Assembly (NCBI GenBank): GCA_023954475.1
Contig: JAMLHW010000013.1
Coordinates: 82,648 to 146,647, forward strand
Direction: 5' to 3'
Length of the DNA: 64,000 nucleotides
Source: Anaerolineae bacterium
GTDB taxonomy: Bacteria; Chloroflexota; Anaerolineae; Promineifilales; Promineifilaceae
Positions 19,601 to 28,360 of this stretch are shown piece by piece. A model generated the notes under the pieces. It searched no databases and had not been told where the DNA came from. It saw only the letters and a list, made by a program, of their open reading frames with translations. The translations under genes were made by a program, and so were the position numbers. How positions within the stretch are numbered: the first letter of the stretch is position 1; every line of letters starts with the position of its first letter.

Positions 19601-20528
19601 GGCACGCAGTTTATACGATTTGGGCGGCATCGCCGTTTACGAGGCCGAGTTTGATAAGGCACGCCAACTGTTTGCGCAGGCATTGGCTATTTACGAGCAG
19701 CTCAACGACATGCGCGGACAAATCAGTTGTCTCGGTATGTGGGGCGTAGTCGACAACAATGCCGGGGATTATATTGCTGCGGCTGCCCGGTACACGCGTT
19801 CGCTGGAACTCTCAAACACCGTTGGATGGCGTCACGGCGCATCCTACACGCTGGGCCATTTAGGAAACAATGCTTTTGAAATTGGCAGTTTTATCCAGGC
19901 ACAGCAATATCATGAACAGGCGCTAGCCACGTGTCGCGAGATTGGCGATAAAGAAGGGGAAGCTGTCAGTCTGGACACGCTCGGCCTCGTTGCTCATCGG
20001 CTTGGCGCATTGCCGCAAGCAATTTCGTTGTTTATTCAGGCCGATTCCATCCAACGCGCAATTGGTGATCCAAGGGGCCTGGGGTACACCTTAACCCATC
20101 TCGGGCATTGCCTCATCGATCATGCAGAGCTTGATGAAGCGCAAGTTGTGCTGGATGAGGCTTTAGCGTTGCGTGCCAAACTCGGCGTGGAACCGCGGTT
20201 AGCCGATACGATGGCGATTGGCGCGTTGCTCGCACACCGGCAGGGAGATCAGGACAACGGCAGGACGATTGTAAACGATTTGTTGGGCAGGATAGAGGAT
20301 TTTGGCGTGGATAGCCTCGAATTTCCCGTAATGGTTCTGTTGATTTGCTATGATGTTTGTCGCGCAGCCGGGCAGGCAGATACAGCAACAACGATCTTGT
20401 TACAGGCTGATCAATTCCTTCAGCAACGGGCCGCCATCATTGTGAATATGTCGGTGCGACGGCAGTTTCTCGAAGAAATACCGTCGCACCGCCGGTTGAC
20501 TGCTTTGCTCGCTGAGATGCAACCATAA
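16662..20528 (+). CDS. Class III nucleotide cyclase-like/AAA ATPase/TPR signalling protein
   Basis: A 1288-aa protein with, in order: a class III cyclase domain (FVDVSGFTTVTEALMDAG near residue 27 and DFAGDAFMALFPDD near 80, giving both metal Asp positions); a second, more divergent cyclase-like domain at about 230-400 (SVFVNIAGPP replaces the metal Asp with Asn, GDKGCNLLLFWG follows); an AAA_16-type ATPase with AEAGMGKSRLA near 443 and VVLLEDVHWLD near 573; and tetratricopeptide repeats from about 830 to the end. Similar proteins are common in Chloroflexota and actinobacteria. The degenerate second domain may be regulatory. Whether cAMP is made is not certain. It is convergent with the giant surface protein gene, 21 bp away. 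Confidence 0.88.
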   Translation: MHHLTPRFILDQWEAGNLFGRFDAAAVFVDVSGFTTVTEALMDAGVAGSEMLADIMVAIFEPLIAAVYDNGGYITDFAGDAFMALFPDDESQSNVARAITATWRINRHLAANPIYETEHGTFEFAVKAGVAHGAVEWGIVGDADGWRTYFYRGQAVDLCAHAEHQARGGDVVLDRSVAAVAQNWADIRPIADRYYRIDGANPPLLHAPVITAPDTDRNARAFVAASLLHTSRRGEFRDIVSVFVNIAGPPTTAQLVAFMSVFFELLARYDGTLCRLDFGDKGCNLLLFWGAPVSHENDIQRALDFALDLQAATDLTLRMGITFRMGYAGFAGAPRREEYTCYGLGVNLAARQMMTADWGTVLLDGVTAEKAGRFDTAYVQHVPFKGFAEPQPVYTLNGRRDQVRDHVYAGQLVGREQEMAQLVAAIRPIFDHQFAGIVTIVAEAGMGKSRLAHAFLDQQPIKLFLCQTDEILRQSLNPFRFWLRNYFGQSSTVTPDENRRQFDNRLDRLLAILSDVALREELERTRSFLAALLDIFWPDSLYAQLEPQLRFENTLSALKALIKAESLVQPVVVLLEDVHWLDTDSAEFLKRLTRNVADYPFAVLATSRTPLADGMVEETVAQTAVTLTTLGSNAIAQLVTDRLHTPPSAALLELLATRTDGNPFFVEQMLLYLQENGLLDSLLRDDAVLTDDIIVPTDVRAVLVSRLDRLEPALRDVVQQASVLGREFELPVLQQMVGDEIELGLEVAESAAIWQPLTDTRYLFQHALMRDAAYDMQLRGRLRRLHGNAAHAFLRLNALTYFTAPPFAEIAYHFDHAREAPQAVVYYGKAGEQAQDAYHNEDAIAYFSRGLALSAEDDLNSQYKLLLGREAVLGWIGDRKAQAEDLDKLAPLVARMGADDLLTVSFALRQAHFNYLIGNHERALAFAESAAKKAGMISAEAELAQAEHTWGRVLWKQGHYAAARNHIEHALSIDDSLPNQARSLYDLGGIAVYEAEFDKARQLFAQALAIYEQLNDMRGQISCLGMWGVVDNNAGDYIAAAARYTRSLELSNTVGWRHGASYTLGHLGNNAFEIGSFIQAQQYHEQALATCREIGDKEGEAVSLDTLGLVAHRLGALPQAISLFIQADSIQRAIGDPRGLGYTLTHLGHCLIDHAELDEAQVVLDEALALRAKLGVEPRLADTMAIGALLAHRQGDQDNGRTIVNDLLGRIEDFGVDSLEFPVMVLLICYDVCRAAGQADTATTILLQADQFLQQRAAIIVNMSVRRQFLEEIPSHRRLTALLAEMQP

Positions 20529-20549
20529 TGGCAAGGTATGCAGGGCGCT

Positions 20550-23500
20550 TTACGGTGTGCTTGGAATTGCGAAGTACGGTATGGTGCCGTCCTCGGTGAT
20601 GTAAATCCAGACTATTCGGCCGAAACTCAACTCTTTCGGTGTCTGCCAATCAGTTGCTGTTGCCAGCGCGCTGGGCTCTGGCGGCAAAAGCAGTTCGCCT
20701 GTTGTGGCATCGTTGCGCAGGGTCAAGACGTGAGCGTATTTGCCGCTAAGTGCCGCCAATGCTTCTGTAACCGGGCGACTACCCGCAATTGGATACGTCA
20801 ACAGATTCCACCCTTGTTGCAGCGGTGGCAATTCTACAACTGCCATAACTGCGTAATAGCCATCGGTTGGCTCCAGTTCGGCGATGACGACATTGCTCGT
20901 GGCATCACGGGTCGTGGACAACTGTTTCCACGCCTGTGTCCCTTCCGCAAGATGGTAAATCGAAAGCGCGTGTTCGTAGCCTTTTGGTACATCGCGTTGC
21001 AGATAACGGAATGAGATCATACGTGTTGCTGAGATCGTTTGATCTGCGTCAAGTGCCAGTCGGTACAGTTGTCCGACAGGCGTCATCCACAGCGGCACTC
21101 TACCGGCATCGCTGGGGATGGTATCCACCACCTGAAGTGAGCGAATACCGGTATTTTCGAAGATACCATCGGTATTGTAGACGGTCGCTTGCCCTTCCGC
21201 GGTAACGCCGCCTGTGAGTCGGTCATTGGCTCCGGCGATGACGCGGTCATTGGGCCCAGCGATAACGCGGTCGTTCGGCCCGGCGATGACACGATCGTTT
21301 GGCCCGGCGATGACGCGGTCGTTTGGTCCGGCAATGACGCGATCATTCGGTCCCCACAAGGCGCGTGAATAGAATTGTGTGATCGATTCGTTTTGACCGC
21401 TCTTCAAGCGCACGAACAGATTTTCCGATGGCGTAGGCAAGGTGATCTCGGCCGAAAATACCGTCGATGTGCTGTTCAGCGTTGCTGTTGGTGCTACTGT
21501 TGCGACATTACTCGGCAAATAGGCCGGGTAAACCTGTACGTGGAGCGGCTGTCCTTGCGTATCTTGCGTAATCGTCAGCCGGATCGTGTCCGTGGCAACC
21601 GGTGCAAAGATGATTTCAGGCTGCCAGCCATTCACCCGGACATAACCGCCGTCTTCAAGCGCATACGCGCCGGTTTCCCGCACGCGCAGGGCGGCATCAA
21701 AAGCCGATAGATTATCCAGACAGCCGTTGTAGGCGTTGATCCGATTGGCGTCAAACAGGCAAACGCGATCACCGACCGCTGCGCCCCGTACGCGGACCCG
21801 ATCACCACCTCCCAGTGGGTTGCCGAGCAACATTACGGTGTCGTCGGTCACGTCTTCAGTGCCGTGTGTCTGGATCAAATACACCTGTGCTGTTGGGACG
21901 CGCTGGAGATTGCCCAGTTGATTGCGCACGTCAAATGTCTTTGCGGGCAATGTCGTGGCTTCGGTATTGTTTTCGGCGACGCGCACCTGCGTTACATTCA
22001 GCGGCAGTGTGCCGGGGCCTTTGAAAGCGCGTCCGCCTCTATCATACAACATCGGGTAGAAGCGTTCTGAGATAATAGTTTGCCAGTCAGCACGCCCTGT
22101 TGTCGCTGATGCCAGGCTGTTGGCACAATCACCTTGCCATTGTGCTTCCGTCAGGAACTCGCTGTAAGCCGGATCGTAGGTGTTGGTCATGAAGCTGTCC
22201 AGACAGTTGATGGACGTGATCAGGTCGTTTTCAAAGCCCAGATAGCTATCCGGCAAGAAAAGCAGGTAATGGGCAAACTCGTGTGCCAGCGAACGCCACC
22301 ATGCATCGCCGATGTCTGCCGTGCTTTCGCCAAACGGATCCCAAATCGGCCCCATTAAAATCTGACCATTCTGGTAGGCGCCGGTAATTGTTCGTGTGGC
22401 TGTGCCGCCGGCAGACAAAACCACTTCGTCTACCGATTTCCCTTGCTCTACGATGCCTCCGATGACGGCAGATGGGCGCAAACTGTTGTTGGCGAGAATG
22501 ACGACATCGGCCGAATCCCACTTTTCGCGATCGTGGTAGATAGTGACATCGCCCAGCGCTACCTGTCCGTTTGTCACGTCAAATAACAATTCCGATGCTC
22601 TCACAAATGCGTCCTGCAATTCGAGCATAAACGTTCTGTCGTTACGGGCGTCCCATTCCAGTGACACATCTACATTGAACAAGAGCAGCGGGTTTTGAGC
22701 AGTGACAGTCAGAACCGTTTCCGGACCGCTGTCGAGTGAGGCAAATGCGATGCCTTCTTCTGATGGTGCCGCGCTGGAATAAAAGAGGGAATAGTTGTCG
22801 GTAAACGTGATACCGACCGTTGTGGTTGGTACCGGCCACAGTGCCACGAGTTGGTCGGTTGCGCTGTTGAGGACACCGCGTCCGGGGATGACGCCACGGC
22901 TGTCGGCTTGCATTGGATTGAGTTGGTTGGGCCAGACGTCCGCCCGTGCACCGCCGACGTCGTTGAGCCGGTAGAGCAAAGCTCCTGTTGGTGCGGAGCC
23001 ATCGGCGTTGGTGACGCGCACCTGTCGCCCTTGCAGGCGGAATGGGAATGTGACTGCCGGCGCATAGGGCCATTGGGTCGTCACAGGTACGCCATCTGTT
23101 GTCGGCCGATTTGACGGAAAGGCTTGCAAGCGCAAGACGACATGATCACTGCGCCCAAACACGTTGGATCCGTATACATCCCAAACGAATGTGTGATTTC
23201 CGGGCAGCAAGTCAGTCATGGCTGTTCCGTTGGCAGCTACGGCCGGTTGCCAATTGTCGCCGCCATCGAGCGAGTAGGATGCGACGACGCGATCGATATG
23301 ATCATCTTCCGGGTCCCAAAGCGTATACGGGACCGATATGAATTGGCTGGAAAGGATCGGTGCCATGGAAGTGAGATCGGCGCGATCGGTATTCGGCCGA
23401 TACGCCACAATATCGGGCATATTATTGGCAAACCAACCCATGCGACCAGGATTGATGGCGACAAAATTCTCAGTTCCCAGTGTGACAATATCGTTGATGC

Positions 23501-25991
23501 CATCGTTATCCAGATCGCCAAATACAGCGTCATAATTGTCCTTGCTGATCTGATAGCTTTGCCCAAATTCACCAGACCCGTCATTGATGTATACAAAATT
23601 TGCGCCGACACCGCTCGTCACCAGGTCCGTATCGCCATCACCGTCAGCATCGCCGGCGGAAACGACGATCGATGCCGAGCCGGTGGAGCCAATTGGTCTG
23701 ATTTCGGCAAAACCCGTGCGGCCATCGTTGATATAGACAGCGTCCTGCTCATCCAGATTGGCTTCAGCAATGTCAAGTAGGCCATCGCCGTTGAAATCGG
23801 CAACGGCAATATCTTCGGTCAGGCTGTTGACTCGGCCGAATGGTCGTGTTTCATCAAAGCGCCCTTCGCCGTTGTTGAGCCGCACGAAGTTAAAGCCGTC
23901 ATCACCAAAACCAACTACGCCGGCCACAATGTCGAGATCGCCGTCGGCGTCAATATCAGCCAGTTTTACCGCGCCGACATCATTGCCGTATGGCCCGGCG
24001 ATGTCGACAAAACTAAATGTTGCCGTACCACCGGTGCATGTCGTCTGGTTGCGCATCACGTAAACGCGACTCGTGAGTTCTTGATCGTTGTTGCGTATCA
24101 CAACCAGATCGAGCTTCTGGTCGCCGTCGACATCGCCGACAGCCATGTCATCAATGTTGTTGTCTGTTTGCTGCCATGCCTGGCTGAATGTACCGACCGT
24201 GCCTGAATTGCAACCGCCATTGGTAAAGATTTCCAATCCGGTTGATGCCGCAGCAACAATGTCGATATCGTTGTCTCCGTCCATGTCGCTGAGCGCAATA
24301 GCGCGTTCAAAAAAGTCGCTAGAGGTCAAGCTGGTCAGCGTCATTGTTGTCGAGAATGCATCAATGTCATCAACAACCGTGTCGAAATTATTCCAAACGA
24401 GCGCGATTTCGGCCGAATCGCCGGCTGCAATGTCGAGATCGCCATCCTGATCGAGATCCCCCAGTGCCAGGCCGTCATAGATTGAAATGTCATTCAGATT
24501 CATGGGTAGTGGACTGTACCGGCGCAGCGCAGGCGATGTGAAGAAAATCTCGCTTTGAGCACCGGAGAGCAGACCGATGCGACCGGCGACGACATCGAGT
24601 GTTCCGTTATCGTCGAGATCGCCGAGGGCCAGTGCCGTCGTGCTGCCAATACCGCTGCTGAATTTGACCGCTGCTGTGAATTTTTCGGCATCCTCCTGGT
24701 AGCGAAAGATCTCGTCTGGACTTGAAACGCCGAAACCACGTGCATTGCCGGCTAATATCTCCAATTCGCCGTCGCCCGTCAGATCACCGGTTGCCAGGCT
24801 GAATGTCTCTGTTTCGGCCGAACCAAAGGTTTCTGATATCAGGTTGAAACTACCGTCAAAATTGATATAGACGGCATTTTCGCCGTTTTGCTCCGCAGCG
24901 ATCAGGTCGAGCATCTCATCATCTTCATTATCTACATCGAGAACAGGCACAATGTTAGCGGCCAGGAGCGCTGTTGTTTGCCCATTGACATTACCGAATG
25001 CTTCCTCAAGCCAGGTGAATGACGTCACGCCGCCGGTCTTGTCGATGGCGTCGGATAGATAGACGATATTGCTGTCTTCATAGTTGGCAACAGCGATGTC
25101 GAGGGCGTCGTCGCCGTCAAGTGGCGCAACGACGACAGCGCGTGTATCGTCGTCTTGGGCACCGAAGCGAATGGTTTCGGCTATTTGGCCTGTACCGTCG
25201 TTGAGATAGATGACGTTGCTGCCGTCAATGGTGTCGGAATCGGCACCCGTGACAACGGCTTCTAGCTGGGCGCTGTTGCCGGTGACGATGTCAAAGTCGC
25301 CATCGCCGTCGATGTCGCCGATAGCGATGCTGACGGTATTGCTAATTGTGTCATTTAAGATAGTTGAACGGGGAAATCGGCCGAAACCGTCATTCAGGTA
25401 AAGGCGACTGGGACTGCCCATATTGGCCGTGATGATGTCGAGATCGCCGTCGTCATCCATGTCTGCCAACGCCAGTCCCAATGTAATATCCTGGAAAATA
25501 GCGCAATCAATCGCGTCTTCGCAAGCGTCTCCGAAAAATTCCTGATAGGCTTCAGAACCAAATGGAATGCGTTCCTCAAATGTGCCTGTGAGACCGCCTT
25601 GTCGCCCTCCGTCGTTGAGGAAGATGTAATTTTGTCCGCCCAAACTATCGCTTTCTGTGACACCGACAATCCCACCGCCGGTAACAATGTCGAGATCGCC
25701 GTCGCCATCGAGGTCGCCGATAGCGACTGCCGAGACATTGGTTTTGCGTTCGCCTAATTTGGCGACATTATCGTAAGCAATCGTCGCTGTCCCGGACATG
25801 ACCGTTGGTTGTGTTTGTGCGGTCATTGATACGTTGGTTTCGGCCGAATTCACTTCACGTGCGGCTTCGGCCGAAAATTGCTGTCCGGTAAGTAGCAAGA
25901 TCGCTACAAATGCCACACTGATACCAATAGTGAACAGACCAATAACAGCACGCCACAATACAGTATTACTAATACGCTTATTTATGATCAT
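20550..25991 (-). CDS. Giant FG-GAP/VCBS repeat surface protein with HExxH peptidase motif and octapeptide repeat
   Basis: The start at 25991 is preferred over 26033 because AGGAG lies just before it and a signal or anchor helix follows (MIINKRIS then a hydrophobic stretch). The product is 1813 aa. Residues about 60 to 850 carry a dozen or more FG-GAP/VCBS units, each with a calcium-binding core such as DLDGDGDLDIVTG, expected to fold as beta-propellers. An Ig-like segment follows near 880-970. Near residue 1235 the motif LAHEFAHYLLFLPDSY is a zinc-peptidase HExxH. Residues about 1545-1593 are six copies of GPNDRVIA. A beta-rich C-terminal region ends the protein. It is predicted to be exported, with calcium-stabilised adhesive parts and a possible protease. 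The substrate is unknown. Confidence 0.85.
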   Translation of the reverse strand: MIINKRISNTVLWRAVIGLFTIGISVAFVAILLLTGQQFSAEAAREVNSAETNVSMTAQTQPTVMSGTATIAYDNVAKLGERKTNVSAVAIGDLDGDGDLDIVTGGGIVGVTESDSLGGQNYIFLNDGGRQGGLTGTFEERIPFGSEAYQEFFGDACEDAIDCAIFQDITLGLALADMDDDGDLDIITANMGSPSRLYLNDGFGRFPRSTILNDTISNTVSIAIGDIDGDGDFDIVTGNSAQLEAVVTGADSDTIDGSNVIYLNDGTGQIAETIRFGAQDDDTRAVVVAPLDGDDALDIAVANYEDSNIVYLSDAIDKTGGVTSFTWLEEAFGNVNGQTTALLAANIVPVLDVDNEDDEMLDLIAAEQNGENAVYINFDGSFNLISETFGSAETETFSLATGDLTGDGELEILAGNARGFGVSSPDEIFRYQEDAEKFTAAVKFSSGIGSTTALALGDLDDNGTLDVVAGRIGLLSGAQSEIFFTSPALRRYSPLPMNLNDISIYDGLALGDLDQDGDLDIAAGDSAEIALVWNNFDTVVDDIDAFSTTMTLTSLTSSDFFERAIALSDMDGDNDIDIVAAASTGLEIFTNGGCNSGTVGTFSQAWQQTDNNIDDMAVGDVDGDQKLDLVVIRNNDQELTSRVYVMRNQTTCTGGTATFSFVDIAGPYGNDVGAVKLADIDADGDLDIVAGVVGFGDDGFNFVRLNNGEGRFDETRPFGRVNSLTEDIAVADFNGDGLLDIAEANLDEQDAVYINDGRTGFAEIRPIGSTGSASIVVSAGDADGDGDTDLVTSGVGANFVYINDGSGEFGQSYQISKDNYDAVFGDLDNDGINDIVTLGTENFVAINPGRMGWFANNMPDIVAYRPNTDRADLTSMAPILSSQFISVPYTLWDPEDDHIDRVVASYSLDGGDNWQPAVAANGTAMTDLLPGNHTFVWDVYGSNVFGRSDHVVLRLQAFPSNRPTTDGVPVTTQWPYAPAVTFPFRLQGRQVRVTNADGSAPTGALLYRLNDVGGARADVWPNQLNPMQADSRGVIPGRGVLNSATDQLVALWPVPTTTVGITFTDNYSLFYSSAAPSEEGIAFASLDSGPETVLTVTAQNPLLLFNVDVSLEWDARNDRTFMLELQDAFVRASELLFDVTNGQVALGDVTIYHDREKWDSADVVILANNSLRPSAVIGGIVEQGKSVDEVVLSAGGTATRTITGAYQNGQILMGPIWDPFGESTADIGDAWWRSLAHEFAHYLLFLPDSYLGFENDLITSINCLDSFMTNTYDPAYSEFLTEAQWQGDCANSLASATTGRADWQTIISERFYPMLYDRGGRAFKGPGTLPLNVTQVRVAENNTEATTLPAKTFDVRNQLGNLQRVPTAQVYLIQTHGTEDVTDDTVMLLGNPLGGGDRVRVRGAAVGDRVCLFDANRINAYNGCLDNLSAFDAALRVRETGAYALEDGGYVRVNGWQPEIIFAPVATDTIRLTITQDTQGQPLHVQVYPAYLPSNVATVAPTATLNSTSTVFSAEITLPTPSENLFVRLKSGQNESITQFYSRALWGPNDRVIAGPNDRVIAGPNDRVIAGPNDRVIAGPNDRVIAGANDRLTGGVTAEGQATVYNTDGIFENTGIRSLQVVDTIPSDAGRVPLWMTPVGQLYRLALDADQTISATRMISFRYLQRDVPKGYEHALSIYHLAEGTQAWKQLSTTRDATSNVVIAELEPTDGYYAVMAVVELPPLQQGWNLLTYPIAGSRPVTEALAALSGKYAHVLTLRNDATTGELLLPPEPSALATATDWQTPKELSFGRIVWIYITEDGTIPYFAIPSTP
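21213..21356 (-). repeat. Six tandem 24-bp units encoding GPNDRVIA
   Basis: Units begin at 21333, 21309, 21285, 21261, 21237 and 21213 in plus-strand coordinates and encode five GPNDRVIA octapeptides, then a drifted GANDRLTG. The copies differ mainly at codon third positions, so the peptide is better kept than the DNA. It lies between the peptidase region and the C-terminal domain. Confidence 0.95.
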
Positions 25992-26072
25992 CTGGATGCT
26001 CCTAACTACAGGAAAGATAGAAAAGGCCGTCACACTGCTTATCTTGACACGGTTTGGACATCAGGTCAATGC

Positions 26073-26104
26073 CACAAGCCCCAATCAATTGATCAGGGCT
26101 TGTG
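26073..26104. promoter_or_regulatory. Long inverted repeat between two leftward genes
   Basis: CACAAGCCC at 26073-26081 and GGGCTTGTG at 26096-26104 pair perfectly. The 14-base loop itself contains the palindrome ATCAATTGAT. No T-run follows on either strand. It lies about 80-110 bp upstream of the giant gene's start and downstream of the 107-aa gene, so it could be an operator, a leader structure or a factor-dependent stop. Confidence 0.4.
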
Positions 26105-26220
26105 AACGGAGGGAGAAGAAGCGTTAGATGAGCGTGCCAGCGCACAGACATGATTGCAATGGGAATATCCCTGCACGGTCTGTTTTACAACTGAATACTA
26201 CCCATGACTGTGACTGCCGG

Positions 26221-26544
26221 CTAAACGGCAAGCACACTTTTGTAAATGCGCAAAAACTGAGCGGCAACCGGCATCATGTGTGTGATGTAGTCTGGTTTAG
26301 CGCTTTCAGAGACGGCACGCCCTAATTGCCCGACATACGCAATAGCCAATGTTCTGGCGGACGGGATACCGTTTTTGAACAAATCAGCATGATCGAGCAG
26401 AAATTTTTCGTCAAAGAGGGATTGTCCGTAACTGGGATTGACGCGTACAAAAACAGCAGCGGCGCGGCTGAGAATGGTTGTTGTGCCTGTAGAGGCGAAG
26501 TTGTTTTCGAACAAGGTCGTGCGAATTGTGGTTAAAGCGGTCAT
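26221..26544 (-). CDS. Small protein of unknown function
   Basis: A 107-aa protein. GGAG lies 8 bp before the ATG at 26544, and the codon pattern fits the neighbours, so I take it as real. It has an Ala/Thr-rich N-terminus (FENNFASTGTTTIL), an FVRVNPSYGQSLF middle and a helical C-terminus ending YKSVLAV. No signal peptide, membrane helix or Cys residue is present. I do not recognise it. It lies upstream of the giant surface protein gene on the same strand, with a 229-bp gap that holds a large inverted repeat. Confidence 0.6.
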   Translation of the reverse strand: MTALTTIRTTLFENNFASTGTTTILSRAAAVFVRVNPSYGQSLFDEKFLLDHADLFKNGIPSARTLAIAYVGQLGRAVSESAKPDYITHMMPVAAQFLRIYKSVLAV

Positions 26545-26695
26545 GGTAATCTCCGTTTGCGTTTAGTCTGTTGTTGTTCTGTCTTGAAAGTAACAATAAC
26601 AGGCAAGCGTATCGAAAACGTACCGGCACGAAATTGCGTTCATGGATGCTGTCAGCGCGTAGCATGATGGGGTGCTATCGGCCGAATGACACGCG

Positions 26696-26725
26696 TTGAC
26701 CCCGCACAACCGTTGCAGCTATAAT
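26696..26725 (+). promoter_or_regulatory. Strong promoter of the serine hydrolase gene (leaderless mRNA likely)
   Basis: TTGACC at 26696-26701 and a perfect TATAAT at 26720-26725 have an 18-bp spacer. Transcription would begin near 26732, one or two bases before the ATG-ATG at 26734. No Shine-Dalgarno sequence is present. Confidence 0.65.
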
Positions 26726-26733
26726 GCCGCTCC

Positions 26734-28050
26734 ATGATGTCTTTCTATAAAGTTGGCTCAACGAAAATTCTGCCGGCAATCCTGGTTCTGTTCCTGCTGC
26801 TTAGTGTGGCGTGCGCAACGGATGCGCCGCCGGAGATGCCACCTGACTCGGGCAATGCGGAGGCGATAGTCGCAGCGACGACTGAGGCGCCTCCTCGTGT
26901 TGATGAGTTGCCCGCTACGACGATGACGCTCTTTCTGACGCCGACTGTCATCACAACTGTCGTTTCGGCCGAAACCGTCATACCGGCGACACAAGCCCCA
27001 TTCGCACTCTGTGCAGGCGGCGAATTGGCAGCAGAAACCCCATTTCCAACCGAACTCACTGCCCAAATCGACCCGATCATTGACCAATTGCAAGCGCGTT
27101 CGCCGCAAGCCGGCGTTTCAGTAGCCATCCAGTGCGGGTCAGGTCCGCTTTTTGTACGCGCTTATGGTGATGCTTCCATGGAAGCTGGTGTGCCGGCACA
27201 ACCGGACACGGTCTATTCGCTGGCTTCTTTGACCAAGCAGTACACTGCGGCTGCTGTCCTGCAGCTCGTCGAGCAGGGATTGATCGACCTGGATGCGCCT
27301 ATCAGTCGCTATCTGCCCGACTGGCAGCAGGCCGGTGTTAGCGTGCGGCAATTGCTCAATCACACGGGCGGCGTGTTCAGTTACACGCGGTTGTACGGGC
27401 CGAATGTGGATTTATCGGCCGAAACCACCCCGGACACCCTCATCGACCTATTTGCCGACGCGCCGCTTGACTTTCCACCGGGCACGCAATTCAGCTACAG
27501 CGATTCCGGCTACGTTTTGCTCGGCAAATTGATCGAAACCGTCAGTGGTCAATCCTATCCTGACTACATGCGCCAGTATGTCCTCGACCCCGCCGGATTG
27601 AACGACACCGTTTACTGTGTGCCGACCCCGGCAGGTATCGCGCAGCCGTATGAACTGCGCAGCAACGTCCTGCAACCGGTCGCGTTGATCAATTTCAGCC
27701 ATGCGTACAGCGCAGGTGGGTTGTGCGGCACAGCGGCCGATGTGGTGCGCTGGCAAAAAGCACTGCACTCAGGCGTCGTTATTGCCCCGGTTTCACTGCA
27801 GGCGATGACAACGTCCGGTGTGTTGGCAGACGGTTCACCAACCGGCTACGGCTTTGGCTTGTTCATTGAGAATGATAACGGACGCCGCTTGCTGGGCCAC
27901 AATGGCGTTGCACCGGGATTTTCTGCCTGGAGCAGCTATTATCCCGATGATGATCTCTCCGTCGTTCTGCTCGCGAATACGGTTCCGGGCGCGTTTTTGC
28001 TTCAGGATGCGGCTACGGCGATTGCTCAAGCGCTTTTCACCATTCGCTAA
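26734..28050 (+). CDS. Serine hydrolase lipoprotein (class C beta-lactamase/esterase family)
   Basis: A 438-aa exported protein. The first 30 residues form a lipoprotein signal ending in SVAC. After a Thr/Pro-rich linker to about 100, the beta-lactamase/transpeptidase fold starts. SLTK near residue 170 is the nucleophile Ser and general-base Lys (SxxK). YSDSGY near residue 255 is the YxN-type motif with Ser in place of Asn, as in esterase-like members. LLGHNGVAPGFSAW near 388 is the HxG-type third motif. It could be a peptidase, an esterase or a penicillin-binding protein homologue. A substrate cannot be given. It is a single-gene unit with its own promoter. Confidence 0.9.
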   Translation: MMSFYKVGSTKILPAILVLFLLLSVACATDAPPEMPPDSGNAEAIVAATTEAPPRVDELPATTMTLFLTPTVITTVVSAETVIPATQAPFALCAGGELAAETPFPTELTAQIDPIIDQLQARSPQAGVSVAIQCGSGPLFVRAYGDASMEAGVPAQPDTVYSLASLTKQYTAAAVLQLVEQGLIDLDAPISRYLPDWQQAGVSVRQLLNHTGGVFSYTRLYGPNVDLSAETTPDTLIDLFADAPLDFPPGTQFSYSDSGYVLLGKLIETVSGQSYPDYMRQYVLDPAGLNDTVYCVPTPAGIAQPYELRSNVLQPVALINFSHAYSAGGLCGTAADVVRWQKALHSGVVIAPVSLQAMTTSGVLADGSPTGYGFGLFIENDNGRRLLGHNGVAPGFSAWSSYYPDDDLSVVLLANTVPGAFLLQDAATAIAQALFTIR

Positions 28051-28360
28051 GCTTCTTTTCCCTTCCGATTGTGTCGGATTCGAGGGCAGTTCGGCCGAAT
28101 TCCGACGCGAATCAACACCCATCAGCCTCTGTTGTTGCGCGAAAATCTACATTTTTTGTGTTAATTGCGCATCTAATCCCGTTACCAGAAACAAATTTCG
28201 GCCGAAAATCGTCTCATAAACGGGCGTGAGCGCCGTTTTTGTTGAATCGCTGCACGATCTGTGTTACCATGTCATTGACTCGAAAATTCGTGTAGCGAAA
28301 GTGTGTGCTGCCTATTCAGCCATATTTTTGAGCTTGGTGAACCTGGTTTGGAGCGTATTT
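28051..28360 (+). other. Intergenic region before the glycan cluster
   Basis: 310 bases without a convincing gene. It holds two perfect TTCGGCCGAA copies at 28090-28099 and 28197-28206. An in-frame GTG at 28226 would lengthen the next gene by 45 residues, but that stretch does not look like a glycosyltransferase N-terminus. No terminator is visible after the serine hydrolase gene. Confidence 0.6.

Noticed and set aside
21083..21346. Reverse-direction or alternate-frame Ser/Thr-rich reading frame over the octapeptide repeat
   Set aside because: It is the -1 frame of the same repeats; third-position variation shows that the GPNDRVIA frame is the coding one.
21213..21356. CRISPR array
   Set aside because: Units are 24 bp without spacers and lie in frame inside a gene.
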